Of a stretch of 60,019 nucleotides of DNA, positions 57,201-60,019 are shown in pieces. Each line of letters starts with the position of its first letter. Positions within the stretch are counted from its first letter, which is position 1. The position numbers and the translations under genes are program-made. This DNA is from Bacteroidales bacterium (GTDB lineage: Bacteria; Bacteroidota; Bacteroidia; Bacteroidales; UBA932), in assembly GCA_009777095.1 (NCBI GenBank), contig WRMN01000012.1, positions 1 to 60,019 on the forward strand. The letters run 5' to 3'. The notes under the pieces are model-generated. The model did no database searches. It was not told the origin of the DNA and saw nothing but the letters and a program-made list of their open reading frames with translations.

Positions 57201-60019
57201 GTATATTATCGTACCTCATCCTCCGATATGACCGGTGTTCATGTTACTACCGATAAACCAGTAGCTTTTTTTGCTGTGAATCATGGACCTAATATACCTG
57301 CCGGATATAGTGGTGCTGATTGTCTGTTTCAACAATTGGCGCCGGTAAACACCTGGGGTAAAAATTTTTTCATACCGGTTAGTTGGAGGGGCAAAGACCG
57401 GGTGCGCGTCATGGTTTCTCAAAACGGCACTAATATTAGCCAAACAGGAGGAACCTTAGTATCCGCCACAGGCAGTCAAATGACACTGACCGGCCTTAGT
57501 GCAGGCGAATGGGTTGAATTAGATGTATCATTAACGAACAACGGCTGTTATATTCAAGCCGACAAACCGGTAGGCGTATGCGCTTACCTCACAGGTACAA
57601 GGTACAATCATTCATCGGATAATCTCTCCGACCCTGCCCAAGCCTGGGTACCAGCTATAGAGCAAAGTGTAAATACTGCATTGATAGCTCCTTTTATGCC
57701 TTCAGGCGCCTCAAATTTAAATGCACATTATGCCTTGTTAATTACTGCAGCCGTCACCCAAGATAACACAACGGTTGCTATTGGAGGGGCAGCGCCTGCG
57801 GCCTTAAGCGGCGGACAATGGTATGATCATTCCTCCGGTTATTCCTTTTACTCCATGCCGCTAAGCAGTTCCACCGCCTCCTACTTCTTTGCTAATCCTG
57901 CGGGATTGGTAGTTATGGGTTATGGCACCGGCACTGCGGAAAGTTATTATTACTTAGCTTCTTCTGCCATGCGCGATTTGGATATTGCCTTTTATGTAAA
58001 TGAGATCCATCATCAGGACCTGCCTTCTGAAGTTTTTACTGTCAATTTAATGAACTTCCGAGCCGAGATACAAGAGACCATGAGTTCACAGGCAGGACAT
58101 CTGAAATGGTATATTAACGAGGTGGAAGAAACCGCCGCCGAGGATTTGATAAATTGGAGCAAGACGCTTCCCAACGGCGTTTATCAGTTAAAAATGGAAG
58201 TACTCTTAGCCGATAATGTTACGGTTAAAAGACTGGAAAGCGTCCTGATTATCGGCTTATCCTTCGAGGTAGAAACCTGCGAGGGTTACGATCTTGCTTT
58301 TGAGACGAACATTTATAACGGCGGCGCTGCGCCGACCTACCAATGGTACAACAACGACCTTCTTATCTCCGGCGCTACGGCTTCAACCTATTGCCATACG
58401 CCCGCCAACGGCGATGTGCTGACCTGCATACTAACGTCCAATGCGCTTTGCGCCGCGCCGGAAACGGTTACTTCACATACCATAATTACATTAGTTTATG
58501 ACAAACCAACGATAGGCACCTTCACCGCTCCCTCCAGTTTCTGCGCCGGAGACATTCTAAATATTTCCGCTCCCACAGTGCAGGATAATGGAACGGCGGT
58601 AACAGAACAGGGTTGGATATTGGGAGGCACCGCTATTACCATGCCCTGTACGCTGACCTTAGCCAACCATGATGCCGCCCTCTTTTACCGCGCAGTGAAC
58701 GAATGCGGCGAAACTACCACCGATACGGTTTACTTGTGGGTAGGCGATAAACCTGTGTTTACCTCATCATTAATTCCCCCTGACGCAGTGTGCACAGGCA
58801 GCCCCTTAGACTTAACGGCGCCTTCGGTGAATTGGAACAATAGCAGTGCCACAGGCCCCGGCACCTGGACCCTGAACGGCGATACGATAGACAGCGCTAC
58901 CACCATGAGCATGGCTTACGACGGAGGCACGCTGACCTACACAGTAGCCAACGATTGCGGCATAACAAGTGCGGATACGGTTAGCGTTACCGTACTTCCC
59001 ATGCCTGTGCCGAGCATAAGCGCTTATCCCGATAATGTATGCTCAGGCGGGCCTTCCATCTTAATTGCAGAGGTGTCGGGAGGTACGACTACGGCAATGA
59101 CCTATACATGGTATGACGGAACAACCTCCATAGAAGATACCAATACGGCCAGCTATACTGTAAATAATATAACTACAGAGACAAACTATTCCGTTGACGT
59201 ATGCAACAGCTACGGTTGTCGGACGCTGTCGAATACCTATACGGTAACGGTTACCGTCAATCCCCTGCCTGTAACTACCCTGTTGGTGTCTCCCGATGTT
59301 GTGTGCTGCGGCGACGCTTCTACCCTAACGGCAAACGTACTGCCTGCCGGCCTCACTTCCGCTATGACCTATAGCTGGTATGAGGGCGGTACGCTTCTGG
59401 GGGTTACGGATATCAACGAATACAATGCAAGTGCATTAACGGCTACCGCCGACTATTCGGTACAGGTACTCAACAACCTTGGTTGCTTTTGGATATCGGA
59501 CACGCTAAGCATAAGGGTGAATCCGCTGCCGGATATTGAACTCTCGGCTTCAATCGACGAACTGTGCTACGGCGAAGCCTCCACCTTAACGGCTGCGGTA
59601 TCGGGAGGGACAACGACCTCCATGACCTATACCTGGTATAAAGGCGCAGAGGTTTTGGGCAGCGGCACAGCAGCTTACTACGATCTCGGCTCCTTAACGG
59701 CCACTGCTACTTATTCGGTGGTCGTAAGTAACGAGAATGGCTGCTCCGACCGCTCAAATACGGTAAGCATAACCGTAAACTCACTGCCGGATATTCAGCT
59801 GACGGTTTCCCCCGATGAGTTATGCTACGGCGCTGAGGCAAACCTGTCGGCAAGCGTACCGGCGGGAAGTACAACAGCCATGTCTTATACATGGTATAAA
59901 GGGGACGAAGAATTGCATACTAACGCAGAGAATTATTACGCTCTCGGCGCCTGTACAGTCACGGCTTATTATTCGGTGGTCGTGCACAACACTAATGGCT
60001 GCTCTGGCCGGTCGAATAC
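54285..60019 (+). CDS. Giant exported surface protein: IgGFc-binding-type domain plus tandem Ig-like modules (cut by window edge)
   Basis: The frame is open from the ATG at 54285 to the right edge: 1911 codons and no stop. I checked that codons stay in phase. A signal peptide (residues 1 to about 30, ending MLWGQ) marks export. Residues about 35-300 are beta-rich, with glycine repeats AAGIGGG and AAGIGSG near 236 and 266, as in right-handed beta structures. A region resembling the IgGFc-binding domain runs from about 815 (TKGTDFWLTFG) to 1150, including TTDKPVAFFAVNHG and LAPVNTWGKNFFIP. From about 1330 on are Ig/PKD-like modules; the last four start at 59001, 59265, 59526 and 59784, 86-88 residues apart, each with a cysteine near the start, MTYTWY and a YSVxVxNxxGC strand. 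The C-terminus, and any type IX sorting signal, is outside. Probably an adhesin. Confidence 0.88.
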   Translation, partial: MNLTAIAPKSLIRLCLALLPTMLMSAMLWGQSTITHNINTGNLTIPGASTDSYIITGTTMVNKVIIQTGYQGTVTLRDLSITTTTQPLPMLYGANSYSCITVEGLNNGSNLTPVTKVNFILDGVNTLEYTRHNYCALQVNQGAQIHISAIDPNDNNSGSLEARCTAPALGTTDNPGGGAGIGAPNYGSAATVITPPVFPNPPYQGTATINCGPTVKTAGGNIIISSGNITALGGHAAGIGGGFYSYYNGIIIVYGGIVNAKAQRHAAGIGSGCPSAVGVTDCYGDNSAIIALPPAEITACGANTLTTCHPGWEIAGAGNITYINDPNKPLITVHTVDYEANADIFLDLTESPGIEDIFNDLGIDVNLKRVRVGRTDASGILQFRGEFQQNTTFFTNATSSQAATLGRPYMPVVRTVLGTSETSIEVELPLLEVEIAFEHYPSTPLLTGYTTTEAETNAYCIKVSYDDEEPLTEVAFSLKDSIDFSSIIFYAADRITPIAPPTAFTQGLVFYMVFPIDHGKPLGIYDDRLLIDGEYGGVPMSAPIWCSFAQRVVFDDSDDNEYIKVTASPSSFILPYPCSAAVNLTLNIDHKSTEPGYDPYEVTAKYLISTEPTYAAALAASPMSGWPALNIPTNNNTNTVTGLTFSTEPAGTYYIHWYVESGCIYAHSLDAISPPSTYGAFGPYKIVDAPEISIAEPPAICEGTVLDLSASTPTIDWSDCLENASGSWTLNGNYFDPASTLSYSQNGEVLAYIINADCGTFSSNTVTITVHPTLMPSITISEIPGGCSPGGAPIFPSYEPSKNNSISRSSSYTQMDTKGTDFWLTFGRNAYIFSPILQLRIVGSDQPATGTIYYTYLGTSTTFSIAVGEVFTHELSDPQKQAAYNNFTASTTTNYSIHITSSAPVTAYAINIYSATTDASNILPITALGQDYYQISYTPLSSRFDAYAVVATQDNTQVFHNGALTATLHTGQVYYRTSSSDMTGVHVTTDKPVAFFAVNHGPNIPAGYSGADCLFQQLAPVNTWGKNFFIPVSWRGKDRVRVMVSQNGTNISQTGGTLVSATGSQMTLTGLSAGEWVELDVSLTNNGCYIQADKPVGVCAYLTGTRYNHSSDNLSDPAQAWVPAIEQSVNTALIAPFMPSGASNLNAHYALLITAAVTQDNTTVAIGGAAPAALSGGQWYDHSSGYSFYSMPLSSSTASYFFANPAGLVVMGYGTGTAESYYYLASSAMRDLDIAFYVNEIHHQDLPSEVFTVNLMNFRAEIQETMSSQAGHLKWYINEVEETAAEDLINWSKTLPNGVYQLKMEVLLADNVTVKRLESVLIIGLSFEVETCEGYDLAFETNIYNGGAAPTYQWYNNDLLISGATASTYCHTPANGDVLTCILTSNALCAAPETVTSHTIITLVYDKPTIGTFTAPSSFCAGDILNISAPTVQDNGTAVTEQGWILGGTAITMPCTLTLANHDAALFYRAVNECGETTTDTVYLWVGDKPVFTSSLIPPDAVCTGSPLDLTAPSVNWNNSSATGPGTWTLNGDTIDSATTMSMAYDGGTLTYTVANDCGITSADTVSVTVLPMPVPSISAYPDNVCSGGPSILIAEVSGGTTTAMTYTWYDGTTSIEDTNTASYTVNNITTETNYSVDVCNSYGCRTLSNTYTVTVTVNPLPVTTLLVSPDVVCCGDASTLTANVLPAGLTSAMTYSWYEGGTLLGVTDINEYNASALTATADYSVQVLNNLGCFWISDTLSIRVNPLPDIELSASIDELCYGEASTLTAAVSGGTTTSMTYTWYKGAEVLGSGTAAYYDLGSLTATATYSVVVSNENGCSDRSNTVSITVNSLPDIQLTVSPDELCYGAEANLSASVPAGSTTAMSYTWYKGDEELHTNAENYYALGACTVTAYYSVVVHNTNGCSGRSN
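59001..60019 (+). repeat. Tandem protein-coding repeats of 258-264 bases
   Basis: Module starts at 59001, 59265, 59526 and 59784 encode a Pro-rich linker (such as NPLPDIELS) followed by an Ig-like fold with the strings SMTYTWYKG and ATYSVVVSN. Spacing is 264, 261 and 258 bases, always in frame. Copies 3 and 4 are the most alike. The array continues past the window edge. Confidence 0.85.

Noticed and set aside
59001-60019. Tandem repeats at the right end as a CRISPR or satellite array
   Set aside because: The repeats are about 260 bases, diverged in DNA, always in frame and encode Ig-like modules of a single protein.

Overview
The window is a stretch of chromosome from a member of the Bacteroidota, most likely the order Bacteroidales. 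The evidence is the SusC/SusD pair, a fimbrillin-type lipoprotein, a TPR-transmembrane-AraC regulator, many short lipoprotein signals, the Bacteroidota-style MraY with its large insert, and promoters that fit the Bacteroidota -33 TTG / -7 TAnnTTTG pattern. I see no rRNA, tRNA or CRISPR array.

Layout. (1) 1-1968: the 3' tail of an IS110-type transposase, then two exported proteins of unknown role on the minus strand; a 14-base inverted repeat flanks the first. (2) 2072-17281, minus strand: a complete division and cell wall (dcw) cluster in the order mraZ, rsmH, ftsL, ftsI, murE, mraY, murD, ftsW, murG-murC, ftsQ, ftsA, ftsZ. MurG and MurC are a single 827-residue reading frame. (3) 17505-19043: comM/yifB, divergent from mraZ across a region with two facing promoters. 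(4) 19235-36709, plus strand: an accessory locus with an S9-type peptidase-like hydrolase, a TPR-AraC regulator, a fimbrillin/FISUMP lipoprotein, SusC, SusD, four serine hydrolases of the beta-lactamase/DD-peptidase fold in two paralogous pairs, a Tat-exported dipeptide epimerase of the enolase superfamily, and a fibronectin-III-like lipoprotein. (5) 37083-40936: pyrG, a double-DTG aspartic protease with a PDZ domain, and a GMP synthetase lacking the glutaminase domain. (6) 40973-46513: glmS and rsmA on the minus strand, rpsO and pnp on the plus strand. (7) 46557-54195: a small lipoprotein; a minus-strand group (LEA-like lipoprotein, SPOR protein, PurF-type amidophosphoribosyltransferase, exported C26 peptidase); a divergent plus-strand group (miaB, a SpoU methyltransferase, aroE, a Nudix hydrolase). 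(8) 54285 to the right edge: the first 1911 codons of a giant exported protein with an IgGFc-binding-type domain and tandem Ig-like modules of 86-88 residues.

The most interesting part is the SusCD locus. No glycoside hydrolase is present. Its enzymes are SxxK serine hydrolases of the family that contains DD-peptidases and D-aminopeptidases, an S9-like peptidase and an L-Ala-D/L-Glu-type epimerase. My inference is a surface system that captures and degrades peptides containing D-amino acids, perhaps peptidoglycan stem peptides, rather than a glycan. In each hydrolase pair one copy carries a lipobox cysteine and the other does not. A near-perfect 24-base palindrome sits between the regulator gene and the first structural gene and is a candidate operator. 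Substrate and regulation are inferred from gene content only.
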